A stretch of DNA of 7,335 bases from Nonomuraea sp. (GCA_013362835.1 JABFVJ010000210.1:1-7335); one strand, 5' to 3'; positions 1 to 5,855 are shown, numbered from the stretch's first letter. Notes: generated from the sequence alone by a model not told the origin. Numbers and translations are program-made.

Positions 1-125
1 AGGCCGCCGGGCGGGCCGGCGGGGGCGCGGTCGCGCTCGCCGACGGCCGTTTCGTCGACGCCCCGATCGTCGCCAGGGCCCGCCGCGTCCTCGCCCTCGC
101 CCACCGGCTCGCCGAGCAGGACTGA
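1..125 (+). CDS. CitE/HpcH-HpaI family lyase, C-terminal fragment (5' end outside window)
   Basis: Only the last 40 codons are present, read from base 3 to TGA at 123-125. The peptide contains GAVALADGRFVDAPIVARA followed by an Arg/Ala/Leu-rich helix. Gly-hydrophobic-DG-x-hydrophobic-(V/I)DAP-hydrophobic-hydrophobic-x-x-A is the usual C-terminal pattern of CitE-like acyl-CoA lyases and HpcH/HpaI aldolases, where DG and DAP precede the last helix. Nearly every third codon position is G or C, which supports a real reading frame. Family members cleave citramalyl-CoA, malyl-CoA or related CoA esters in the cytoplasm. The active-site part lies outside the window, so the substrate cannot be inferred. 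It converges on the TetR gene, with a strong stem-loop between them. Family placement is fairly sure; exact function is not. Confidence 0.72.
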   Translation, partial: AAGRAGGGAVALADGRFVDAPIVARARRVLALAHRLAEQD

Positions 126-133
126 GCTCACGC

Positions 134-195
134 GATCACGCAGGCGTGACCAGGGCCCGCGCGATCGGTCCGGCGCGGCCAGGGCTTGTGTGATC
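134..195 (+). terminator. Nested stem-loop between convergent genes, probable terminator
   Basis: Bases 134-145 pair with 184-195 over 12 positions (two are G-U in the plus-strand RNA). Inside, 154-162 pairs with 173-180 over 8 positions with one bulged C at 158, leaving a 10-nt loop. The outer stem starts 9 nt after the lyase stop and reaches into the TetR stop codon (194-196). No T-run follows, which is common for actinomycete terminators. The G-U pairs become C-A mismatches in the opposite strand, so the fold favours termination of the plus-strand gene. The pairing is seen in the sequence; terminator function is inferred. Confidence 0.5.
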
Positions 196-832
196 AGGTC
201 GACGGGTACCAGCGGCTGGCCAGTTCCTCGTCGACGGGGGCCGGGCCGGGCAGGTCGCGGTGGGCGGGGGGCACGCGGAGCGCGTCCATCGCCAGCGCCA
301 GGTAGCGGTGGCGGAGCTCACCGGTGCGCCGGTCGTCGCCGAGCCTGAGCGAGGCGATCTGCTCGAACAGCAGCGCGATGTCGGCCACCGTGACGTCGGG
401 CCGCAGCACGCCCGCCGCCACCGCCTGGTGATGCGCCCGCGTGGCCAGCTCACTGGCCCGCACGGCGTCGCGGCCGATCTCCTCCGTCGGCTGGAACGTC
501 CCGGCCAGCCTGATGGTCAGGGAGTTGGTGTCGGCGTCCACGATGCCGCGCATGTAGGCGGCGAAGGACTCCCACGGGTCGTCCTCCTCGGCCAGGGCCT
601 TCTCCGTCACCGTGATGTACAGCTTGAGCCCGTCGCCGCACAGCTTCTGCAACAACGCCTCCTTGCTGGGGTAACGCCGGTAGAGCGCGCTGATCCCGAC
701 GCCCGCCCGTTCGGCCACGGCCGCGATGGGGGCGCCGGGGTCGGCGGTGAAGACGGCCCTGGCCGCCTGGAGGATCAACTCGTCGTTACGGGCGGCCTGC
801 GCCTTGCGGCCGCTCATCGGTGCGCTGGTCAT
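194..832 (-). CDS. TetR/AcrR-family transcriptional regulator
   Basis: A 212-residue protein of normal TetR length. The N-terminal DNA-binding domain spans roughly residues 14-62: a first helix (DELILQAARAVF), then PIAAVAERAGVGISALYRRY, the canonical helix-turn-helix ending in a recognition helix with the (S/A)-LYRRYPSKEALL signature. The rest is a divergent all-helical ligand and dimerisation domain, so the ligand cannot be named. The gene lies 35 bp downstream of the phytase stop on the same strand, and an imperfect palindrome in that gap (848-865) is a candidate autoregulatory operator. The start is uncertain: GGAGG at 834-838 is only 1 nt from the ATG at 832 but 16 nt from the in-frame ATG at 817 (Met6). 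Neither spacing is ideal. No other in-frame start was found in the gap. It could regulate itself, the phytase or a distant gene. Confidence 0.93.
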   Translation of the reverse strand: MTSAPMSGRKAQAARNDELILQAARAVFTADPGAPIAAVAERAGVGISALYRRYPSKEALLQKLCGDGLKLYITVTEKALAEEDDPWESFAAYMRGIVDADTNSLTIRLAGTFQPTEEIGRDAVRASELATRAHHQAVAAGVLRPDVTVADIALLFEQIASLRLGDDRRTGELRHRYLALAMDALRVPPAHRDLPGPAPVDEELASRWYPST

Positions 833-847
833 GCCTCCAGCATATGG

Positions 848-865
848 GAACGAATGATTCCGTTC
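848..865. promoter_or_regulatory. Candidate TetR-type operator upstream of the TetR gene
   Basis: The sequence GAACGAATGATTCCGTTC has perfect outer arms GAACG (848-852) and CGTTC (861-865). Allowing a one-base offset in the middle, the match extends to 8 bases per arm. Sites built from AACGGAA...TTCGTT are typical of TetR-family operators in actinomycetes. It lies in the 35-bp gap between the phytase stop and the regulator start, 16 bp upstream of the ATG, where a bound repressor would block transcription. The palindrome is visible; binding by the adjacent regulator is inferred. Confidence 0.45.
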
Positions 866-867
866 TA

Positions 868-2157
868 CTATTTGCGGAGATCAAGCGCGTCCGCGAGCCG
901 CCGCCAGTCGACGAACTTGAAGTTCGTGCCCTCGCGGTCGCCGTCGGCCGGGGTGTTCACGCCGTCGTGGACGACCAGCAGGCCCTTGGGGAAGGCGCCC
1001 CCGAGGTGCGCGCCGGTGACCATGGCGCCGTCGCTGACCTCGGCGCCGTCGACCCCGCGCCGCGCCCCGACGCGGAACCCGCCCACGTACGCGTTGCCCT
1101 CGCCGCGATCATAGACCGCGAAGGTGTCGTCGCCCTGGCTGGAGGCGAGGAGGTAGCCCTCGCCGCGACCGGCGTCGTAGATCGTCAGGCCCTCGGCGTC
1201 GGCCGCCAGGTTCTCGCCGCCGTAGCCGCGGTCCTGGCCCGCCGCGCACTCCTCGGTCCGGTCGTCGTAGACGTCCTGCCTGCCGTACTCCTTGACCTTG
1301 TCCAGCAGTACGGGCTCGCCGGTCAGGTCGGCGCGCAGGCGCCAGACGCCGACGTCCTCCTGGGCGGCGTAGAGCACGTCGCGGGCGCCGTCGACGACCA
1401 TGCCCTCGACCTGCGGCTGCTCGCCGGGTTCCAGGCAGGGCGTCCAGGTCGAGGCGTCGGGCAGGGTGAAGGAGGCGGGCAGGTCGAGGGTGCGCACGCG
1501 CTCGTAGGTGACCTTGCCGCCGGGGCTCGCCGCCAGCCTGACCAGGCCGAGCGTGGTCCTGTGGCGGCGGCTGACCAGGGCGTAGGCGCCCGTCCCGTCC
1601 TGGCGCACGGCCAGCCCGTACGCGGTCTCGGCCCGGTCCACCTCCTGCTGGGTGGAGTTGAACACGTACGGGACCGCCGGGTCGGTGACGTCGGTCAGCG
1701 GCGGGCGGCCCGCGAGGGCGGCGGCCGGGTCGATCGTGTACACGCGCAACTGGTCGCGGCCGCGGTCGGAGGCCACGGCCAGGTCCACCTTCGCGCCGGT
1801 GGACAGGCGGAAGCCGCGGACGAGGTCGACGTTGTTGAGCCGGCCCGGCTCGTGGCCGCTTCCCGGCGCGGGCCGCGCGGGGATGTGCTGGAGCTCGCGG
1901 CCGGCCAGGGAGTAGGCGTACAGGCCGCCTTCCTTGGCGGTGGTGATCACGACGCTGCCGCGCGGGCGGGTGGGGTGCACCCAGATGGCGGGGTCGTCGC
2001 CGTTGGCGTTGCCGCCGGCGGTGTCGTCGTACAGGGGCGGGGTCTCCAGGGTGGGGGTGACGGTCTCGACGTCGCCACCGGAGGCCAGGGGGGCGAGGAG
2101 GAGCAGGAACGAGGAGAGCAACGGGCGTACAAGCACCAGCGGAGCCTGACGCGGCAC
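868..2157 (-). CDS. Secreted beta-propeller phytase (3-phytase, alkaline phytase family)
   Basis: A 429-residue extracellular enzyme expected to remove phosphates from phytate (myo-inositol hexakisphosphate) in a calcium-dependent way. Family motifs run in order (residues from the GTG): DDPAIWVHP 54-62, RLNNVDL 106-112, QVEGMVVDG 249-257, YAAQEDVGVWRL 263-274, AEGLTIYDAG 321-330, YLLASSQGDDTFAVYDR 335-351, DGAEVSDG 370-377, FPKGLLVVHDG 389-399 and NFKFVDW 412-418. These match the six-bladed Bacillus Phy fold, including the acidic calcium-site positions. The N-terminus is hydrophobic (LVLVRPLLSSFLLLLAPLAS), a likely signal peptide cleaved near residue 25-28. I chose GTG at 2157 because GGAG sits 6 nt upstream and the signal peptide then starts normally; the frame is open to an ATG at 2250, but that would bury the signal. 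Two inserted loops each carry one cysteine (241 and 304). The gene is divergent from a sugar importer and has a PHO-box-like array upstream. Confidence 0.93.
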   Translation of the reverse strand: MPRQAPLVLVRPLLSSFLLLLAPLASGGDVETVTPTLETPPLYDDTAGGNANGDDPAIWVHPTRPRGSVVITTAKEGGLYAYSLAGRELQHIPARPAPGSGHEPGRLNNVDLVRGFRLSTGAKVDLAVASDRGRDQLRVYTIDPAAALAGRPPLTDVTDPAVPYVFNSTQQEVDRAETAYGLAVRQDGTGAYALVSRRHRTTLGLVRLAASPGGKVTYERVRTLDLPASFTLPDASTWTPCLEPGEQPQVEGMVVDGARDVLYAAQEDVGVWRLRADLTGEPVLLDKVKEYGRQDVYDDRTEECAAGQDRGYGGENLAADAEGLTIYDAGRGEGYLLASSQGDDTFAVYDRGEGNAYVGGFRVGARRGVDGAEVSDGAMVTGAHLGGAFPKGLLVVHDGVNTPADGDREGTNFKFVDWRRLADALDLRK

Positions 2158-2181
2158 GGTGAACTCCGATATGCCCCAATA

Positions 2182-2210
2182 GGCGAAATGTCGATGAATG
2201 CCAGGTGAAG
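2182..2210 (-). promoter_or_regulatory. PHO-box-like direct repeats upstream of the phytase (candidate PhoP site)
   Basis: Read on the minus strand, three heptamers start exactly 11 nt apart: CTTCACC (2210-2204), ATTCATC (2199-2193) and TTTCGCC (2188-2182). The Streptomyces PHO box consists of 11-nt direct repeat units whose first seven bases approximate GTTCACC. The three units match 6, 5 and 5 of 7. A perfect GTTCACC also lies at 2164-2158, just before the GTG start, but out of register by 2 nt and overlapping the ribosome-binding region. The array ends 24 nt from the start codon, near a TATTGG sequence that could be part of a -10. The function fits a phosphate-scavenging enzyme. Spacing and matches are seen; PhoP binding is inferred. 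Confidence 0.45.
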
Positions 2211-2234
2211 CGGGCCGACGCTGGTCCGCATGTC

Positions 2235-2240
2235 TATACA
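2235..2240 (+). promoter_or_regulatory. Possible -10 element (TATACA) for the importer operon
   Basis: TATACA is the most A/T-rich hexamer in the divergent intergenic region and lies 55 nt upstream of the GTG at 2296. No convincing -35 was found 16-18 nt upstream, so an activator or an alternative sigma factor would be needed. The opposite strand reads TATAGA at 2238-2233, so the same patch could instead serve the phytase. Confidence 0.25.
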
Positions 2241-2260
2241 AAGAGATCACCTTGGGGTAG

Positions 2261-2278
2261 AACCGGGGCTAGCCCGTT
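2261..2278. promoter_or_regulatory. Palindrome in the leader of the importer operon
   Basis: The core GGGCTAGCCC (2266-2275) is a perfect 10-bp palindrome. AAC at 2261-2263 and GTT at 2276-2278 extend it across a 2-nt bulge (CG at 2264-2265). It ends 6 nt before the GGAGG ribosome-binding site (2285-2289). It could be an operator for a sugar-responsive repressor or a small leader hairpin affecting translation. No regulator family is recognisable from the motif. Confidence 0.3.
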
Positions 2279-2295
2279 GGTCTTGGAGGTGTCCT

Positions 2296-3276
2296 GTGAG
2301 ACGTACCCCGATCGTGCTGGCGCTGGCAGGCGTGCTCGTCCTGTCCGGCTGCTCCTCCTCCGGAGGGCAGAGCGCGCAGAGCTCCGCGCCCGGCTCCGCC
2401 CCCGCCCCCGCCCCGGACGGCGCGAGCTTCGCCGTCATCACCCACGGCGGCCCCGGCGACTCCTTCTGGGACGTCGTCAAGAACGGCGCCGAGGCCGCGG
2501 GCAAGCAGTACGGCGTCAAGGTCACCTACCAGGGCGACGGCGACCCCGCCAAGCAGTCGCAGCTCATCGACCAGGCCGTCTCGGAGAAGGTGGACGGCAT
2601 CGTGGTCTCCATGGCCAACCCCGACGCCCTCAAGGAGTCCATCGGCAAGGCCGTCGCCGCCAGGATCCCGGTCGTCACCATCAACTCCGGGGCCGACTCC
2701 TCCAAGGCGTTCGGCGCCATCACCCACGTCGGCCAGTCGGAGGACGTGGCCGGGCGCGGCGCGGGCGAGCAGCTCAAGGCCGCCGGCGTCACCAAGCTGC
2801 TGTGCGTCGTCCACGAGGCCGGGAACGTCGGCCTCGACCAGCGCTGCAAGGGCGCCGAGCAGACCCTGGGCGGCACGGTCGAGCGGCTGCAGGTGGACGT
2901 GGGCAACCTGGCCGACGTGACCTCCAAGGTCACCGCCAAGCTGCAGTCGGACAAGCAGGTCAACGGCGTGCTCGCGCTCAACCCGGCGGTCGCGGTCGCG
3001 GCCAGGGACGCGATCAAGGACTCGGGGTCGCAGGCCAAGCTCGCCACCTTCGACCTGTCGGGCGACGTCGTCGCCGCGATCAAGGACGGGGAGATCCTGT
3101 TCGCCGTGGACCAGCAGCAGTACCTCCAGGGGTACCTGCCGATCACGTTCCTCACGCTCTACAAGGACAACCTCAACACGGTCGGCGGCGGGCTGCCGGT
3201 CAACACCGGGCCCGGCTTCGTGACCAAGGACAACGCCGAGCAGGTGGCCAAGCTGGCCGAGGCGGGCACCCGATGA
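2296..3276 (+). CDS. Sugar ABC transporter substrate-binding lipoprotein (ribose/fructose-type)
   Basis: A 326-residue lipoprotein that binds the substrate outside the membrane for the permease encoded next. The start is GTG at 2296, with GGAGG (2285-2289) 6 nt upstream. The signal peptide VRRTPIVLALAGVLVLSGC ends in lipobox LSGC with Cys19 as the lipid-anchor site. A Ser/Ala/Pro-rich linker follows to about residue 42. The periplasmic-binding fold begins at SFAVITHGGPGDSFWDVV (44-61), where F57 and W58 are placed like the sugar-stacking aromatics of this family. Other ligand-region landmarks are VDGIVVSMANPD (99-110), VVTINSG (126-132), LDQRCKGAE (180-188, Arg183), LALNPAVA (227-234), TFDLSG (251-256, Asp253) and VDQQQYLQGY (271-280). 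The fold resembles FrcB/RbsB-type proteins for monosaccharides or inositol; the substrate cannot be fixed. It is first in a three-gene operon and divergent from the phytase. Confidence 0.92.
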   Translation: MRRTPIVLALAGVLVLSGCSSSGGQSAQSSAPGSAPAPAPDGASFAVITHGGPGDSFWDVVKNGAEAAGKQYGVKVTYQGDGDPAKQSQLIDQAVSEKVDGIVVSMANPDALKESIGKAVAARIPVVTINSGADSSKAFGAITHVGQSEDVAGRGAGEQLKAAGVTKLLCVVHEAGNVGLDQRCKGAEQTLGGTVERLQVDVGNLADVTSKVTAKLQSDKQVNGVLALNPAVAVAARDAIKDSGSQAKLATFDLSGDVVAAIKDGEILFAVDQQQYLQGYLPITFLTLYKDNLNTVGGGLPVNTGPGFVTKDNAEQVAKLAEAGTR

Positions 3277-3307
3277 CGCCGCGCCGGCGGGCCGGGGAGG
3301 GCCTTTG

Positions 3308-4330
3308 ATGGCCGACGAGCGGGTCGCGCACGTCGGGCTCGCTCGCCGGCTGATCGTCCGGCCCGAGCTCGGGGCCGTGGTGGGGCTGGTCGTGGTGTTC
3401 GTGTTCTTCGCCGCGCAGTCGGAGGTGTTCCGCTCGCCGGCCGGCATCGCCAACTGGCTCGACCCGGCCGCCACGCTCGGCATCATGGCGGTCGCGGTCG
3501 CGCTGCTGATGATCGGCGGCGAGTTCGACCTGTCGGCGGGCGTGCTGACCGGCACCAGCGGGCTGATCCTCGTCACCCTGGCCACCCGCTACGGGTTCAG
3601 CGTGTGGCTCGCCATGCTCGTGGGCCTGGTCGTGGCGCTCGCCGTCGGGTTCGCCAACGGGATGGTCGTGACCAGGACGCGGCTGCCCAGCTTCATCGTC
3701 ACGCTGGGCACGTTCCTCATGCTCCAGGGGGTCAACCTCGGGGTCACCAAGGCCATCACCGGGACCGTACAGGTCAGCGGGCTGCGCCGGGCGTCCGGGT
3801 TCGAGGGCGCGAGCGCGGTGCTCGCGGGCACGATCCAGATCGGCGGCACGTCGTTCCGGGTGGCGATCCTGTGGTGGATCGCGGTCACGGCGCTGGCCAC
3901 GTGGGTGCTGATGCGCTCCAGGGCGGGCAACTGGATCTTCGCGGTGGGCGGGAACGAGCAGGCCGCGCGGGCCGTCGGGGTGCCAGCCGCCCGCACGAAG
4001 ATCGCGCTGTTCATGACGACGGCGTTCGCCGCCTGGCTGGTCGGGTCGATCCTGGCGCTGCGCTACACGTCCGTCCAGGCCAACATCGGCATCGGGCAGG
4101 AGTTCATCTACATCATCGCCGCGGTCATCGGCGGCTGCCTGCTGACCGGCGGCTACGGCTCGGCCATCGGCGCCGCCATCGGCGCGGTGATCTTCGGCAT
4201 GGCCGACAAGGGCATCGTGTTCCTCGGGTGGGACGCCGACTGGTTCAAGTTCTTCCTGGGGGCCATGCTGCTGCTGGCGACCCTCGCCAACCGCCTGGTC
4301 CGCCGCTATGCCGAGGAGGTGCGGCATTGA
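3308..4330 (+). CDS. Sugar ABC transporter permease (FrcC/RbsC-like)
   Basis: A 340-residue integral membrane protein forming the channel of the importer. It is strongly hydrophobic, with about ten predicted helices starting near residues 21-36. Family landmarks are [13 protein letters not shown] (70-82, the usual GG-x-DLS-x-G motif), [17 protein letters not shown] (125-141), the cytoplasmic coupling loop [12 protein letters not shown] (214-225, which contacts the ATPase) and [18 protein letters not shown] (275-292). Length and motif order are complete for the BPD_transp_2 family. The ATG at 3308 is preferred over TTG at 3305 because GGAGG (3296-3300) is then 7 nt away. It begins 31 nt after the binding-protein stop, and its own stop overlaps the ATPase start by 4 nt, so translation is probably coupled. 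Confidence 0.93.
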   Translation: MADERVAHVGLARRLIVRPELGAVVGLVVVFVFFAAQSEVFRSPAGIANWLDPAATLGIMAVAVALLMIGGEFDLSAGVLTGTSGLILVTLATRYGFSVWLAMLVGLVVALAVGFANGMVVTRTRLPSFIVTLGTFLMLQGVNLGVTKAITGTVQVSGLRRASGFEGASAVLAGTIQIGGTSFRVAILWWIAVTALATWVLMRSRAGNWIFAVGGNEQAARAVGVPAARTKIALFMTTAFAAWLVGSILALRYTSVQANIGIGQEFIYIIAAVIGGCLLTGGYGSAIGAAIGAVIFGMADKGIVFLGWDADWFKFFLGAMLLLATLANRLVRRYAEEVRH

Positions 4331-5034
4331 TCCTCGAAACGCGGGACGTCGGCAAGACGTTCGGCTCGGTGCTGGCGCTCGGCGACAAGGGCGCGGGGAA
4401 GTCCACGCTCATCAAGATCTTGTCGGGGGTGCACCTGCACGACACCGGGACGTACCTGGTGGACGGGGAGCCGGTGCGCCTCGCGAGCCCGCGCGAGGCG
4501 CTCGACCGCGGCATCGCCACCGTCTACCAGGACCTGGCGATGATCCCGCTCATGTCGGTCTGGCGGAACTTCTTCCTCGGCTCCGAGCCCCGCAAGGGCC
4601 TCGCGTTCGACGTGGCGAAGGCGCGGCGGGTGGCCGGGGAGGAGCTGCGGGCGATGGGCATCGACATCCGGGACGTGGACCAGCCGGTGGGCACGCTGTC
4701 CGGCGGCGAACGGCAGTCGGTCGCCATCGCGCGGGCCGTGCACTTCGGCGCCCGCGTCCTCATCCTGGACGAGCCCACCTCGGCGCTCGGCGTCAAACAG
4801 GCCGGCGTGGTGCTGCGGTACATCGCCCGTGCCCGCGACCGGGGACTCGGCGTGGTGTTCATCACCCACAACCCGCACCACGCCTACCCGGTGGGCGACC
4901 GGTTCCTGCTGCTGAACCGGGGGACCAGCATGGGCGAGTACGCCAAGGCCGACCTGAGCAAGGACGAGCTGACCGCGCTCATGGCGGGCGGGGCGGAGCT
5001 GGAGGAGCTGACGCACGAGCTCAGGCGGGAATGA
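4327..5034 (+). CDS. Sugar ABC transporter ATP-binding protein (FrcA-like) with an apparent internal deletion
   Basis: A 235-residue nucleotide-binding subunit. Visible motifs: A-loop aromatic Phe12, Walker A GDKGAGKS (19-26), Q-loop Gln68 in VYQDL, signature LSGGERQ (124-130), Walker B VLILDE (144-149), D-loop SALG (152-155) and H-loop His181 in ITHNPHHA. The D-loop and HNPHHA styles match FrcA-type single-domain ATPases. In family members about 16 residues (beta strands plus AGE-hydrophobic-hydrophobic) lie between the AL of VLAL and the GDNGAGKS P-loop. Here VLAL joins GDKGAGKS directly at base 4380/4381, in frame. Adding 16 residues would give about 251, near the usual length. The missing part includes the strand leading into the P-loop, so activity is doubtful; a natural in-frame deletion or an assembly error are both possible. 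TTG at 4327 overlaps the permease stop and has GGAGG (4315-4319) 7 nt upstream. Confidence 0.85.
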   Translation: MILETRDVGKTFGSVLALGDKGAGKSTLIKILSGVHLHDTGTYLVDGEPVRLASPREALDRGIATVYQDLAMIPLMSVWRNFFLGSEPRKGLAFDVAKARRVAGEELRAMGIDIRDVDQPVGTLSGGERQSVAIARAVHFGARVLILDEPTSALGVKQAGVVLRYIARARDRGLGVVFITHNPHHAYPVGDRFLLLNRGTSMGEYAKADLSKDELTALMAGGAELEELTHELRRE

Positions 5035-5394
5035 ACGACTTGGCCATGATTTGACGCGATCGGGCGGTCGGATCGACGCGCGTGCAGGCAGGAACGGATG
5101 AGACGGGCCACCACCTCAACCGGGACGGCGCGACGTGGTTCTGGCAGCAGTGCGCGACAGGGCCGGCGCGGCACGCACGGTGCCACGCCGCGTACCCGCG
5201 CGCCCGCGCGGAAGGAGCACCAAGCGCCTCGACGCCCGGGGGCCGGGCCGGCGGACGGTCGCACCAGGACGGCGACCGCGCGTCCTGCGGGCGCTCTGCG
5301 AATCCGTGATCTACGACGTAAAGGCGTCGGCGCCCCACACTCCCCATACGGTGAGACAGAACCCGGTTTCACCGACACGAGGGAGTACGGAAGC
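5035..5394. other. 360-bp stretch without a convincing gene
   Basis: Between the ATPase stop and the NTF2-like start I see no recognisable coding region on either strand. The small GTG-started frame at 5082-5309 (75 codons) has clearly more A/T at third positions than the neighbouring genes, encodes low-complexity sequence and has no family signature. The frame upstream of the NTF2-like GTG is open back to 5098 but encodes Arg/Thr/Pro-rich sequence unlike a protein domain. A weak stem-loop lies at 5055-5078, and the promoter of the NTF2-like gene is presumably near the end, for example around CATACGGT (5345-5352); no matching -35 was found. Confidence 0.5.
5055..5078 (+). terminator. Weak stem-loop after the importer operon, possible terminator
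   Basis: CGATC (5057-5061) pairs with GATCG (5071-5075). GC pairs on the outside (5055-5056 with 5077-5078) extend it to 7 bp across a bulged A at 5076, with a 9-nt loop. It lies 20 nt after the ATPase stop. There is no T-run and the stem is short, so this is a weak candidate based mainly on position. Confidence 0.25.
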
Positions 5395-5766
5395 GTGGCA
5401 CGCGACGCTGTCTGGGCCGTTATTACCGGCATGTACGACGCCTACGCGCGAGGCGACAGGCAGGGCATCGACCGGCTGCTCCACCCGGAGGCCACGATCT
5501 GGGACTCGGCCGAGCCCGGCCTGATCACCAGCAGGCAGCAGCTCGACAAAGTACGCGACGCGCGACCGTCCGACGGCCCGGCCGAGACCTCCGTACGCGC
5601 CTTCGACGAAGTGGTCGACGTGTGGGGCGACACCGCCCTGGCCAGGTACATGCTGCGCGTCGACTTCGAACGCGGCGCGCCCGAGCTCGTCCGTACGACG
5701 AGTGTGCTGCGCCGGGTGGACGGCGGCGAGTGGCTGATCGTGCACGTGCACGAGAACACGCTCTGA
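5395..5766 (+). CDS. NTF2-like / SnoaL-like family protein
   Basis: A small cytoplasmic protein of 123 residues, the normal size for one NTF2-like cone-shaped domain. It begins with a long helix (VWAVITGMYDAYARGDRQGIDRLL as a whole at residues 6-29), then LHPEATIWDS (29-38), a typical strand and turn of DUF4440/SnoaL-like proteins. The C-terminal sheet follows: FDEVVDVWGDTALARYMLRV (70-89) and TSVLRRVDGGEWLIVHVHEN (102-121). The ending GGEW-hydrophobic-hydrophobic-x-H-x-H is characteristic of the fold. I start at GTG 5395 because GGGAG (5381-5385) lies 9 nt upstream and upstream codons look non-coding. Members range from small isomerases and hydrolases to ligand-binding or accessory proteins, so no reaction can be assigned. 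It is a stand-alone gene between the importer and the MFS transporter. Confidence 0.82.
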   Translation: MARDAVWAVITGMYDAYARGDRQGIDRLLHPEATIWDSAEPGLITSRQQLDKVRDARPSDGPAETSVRAFDEVVDVWGDTALARYMLRVDFERGAPELVRTTSVLRRVDGGEWLIVHVHENTL

Positions 5767-5782
5767 CACCCCGCCGTCACCG

Positions 5783-5803
5783 GGCAGTGCGCCGCGCACA
5801 GCC
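5783..5803 (+). terminator. Hairpin after the NTF2-like gene, candidate terminator
   Basis: GTGCGC (5787-5792) faces GCGCAC (5794-5799). Beyond an A-A mismatch (5786/5800), GGC (5783-5785) pairs with GCC (5801-5803), forming a compact near-perfect palindrome. It starts 17 nt after the stop codon. A second palindrome, CCGGGC/GCCCGG (5802-5815), overlaps its end, so the two may compete or cooperate. No T-run follows. Position and strength suggest termination; this is inferred. Confidence 0.4.
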
Positions 5804-5841
5804 GGGCGGGCCCGGGGCGGGCGTCGCGCACAGCCAGGCGG
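5793..5841. repeat. 17-bp direct repeat pair, 32 bp apart, upstream of the MFS gene
   Basis: CGCGCACAGCCGGGCGG (5793-5809) and CGCGCACAGCCAGGCGG (5825-5841) differ at one base. The start-to-start distance of 32 bp is close to three helical turns, so both copies face the same side of the DNA. The second copy covers the position expected for a -35 relative to the possible -10 TATGGT at 5856-5861. This would suit an activator or a repressor of the transporter gene. The first copy also overlaps the candidate terminator. The repeat is visible; a regulatory role is inferred. Confidence 0.5.
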
Positions 5842-5855
5842 AAGGGGGACGGCCC

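Noticed and set aside
820..2208. Long open frame on the plus strand opposite the phytase (462 codons)
   Set aside because: It is antisense to a gene with clear phytase motifs. Its translation is a Val/Gly/Arg/His-rich sequence with no domain, as expected from the complementary strand of GC-rich coding DNA.
2158..2250. N-terminal extension of the phytase to an ATG at 2250
   Set aside because: It would add 31 residues before the hydrophobic signal peptide and run across the PHO-box-like repeats. The GTG at 2157 has a well-spaced GGAG and gives a normal exported N-terminus.
2269..3585. Minus-strand open frame (438 codons) across the binding protein and permease
   Set aside because: It overlaps two well-supported genes, has biased low-complexity composition, and no plausible start region or family motif.
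5082..5309. Small 75-codon GTG-started frame after the importer operon
   Set aside because: Third-position G/C is lower than in neighbouring genes, the ribosome-binding site is poor and no family features are visible.
5314..5329. Inverted repeat CGACG-N6-CGTCG before the NTF2-like gene
   Set aside because: Five-base GC-rich arms are expected by chance at this base composition, and nothing else supports an operator.
5098..5394. Upstream extension of the NTF2-like frame
   Set aside because: The 99 extra codons encode Arg/Thr/Pro-rich sequence unlike a folded domain; the GTG at 5395 has a GGGAG site and gives the normal family length.
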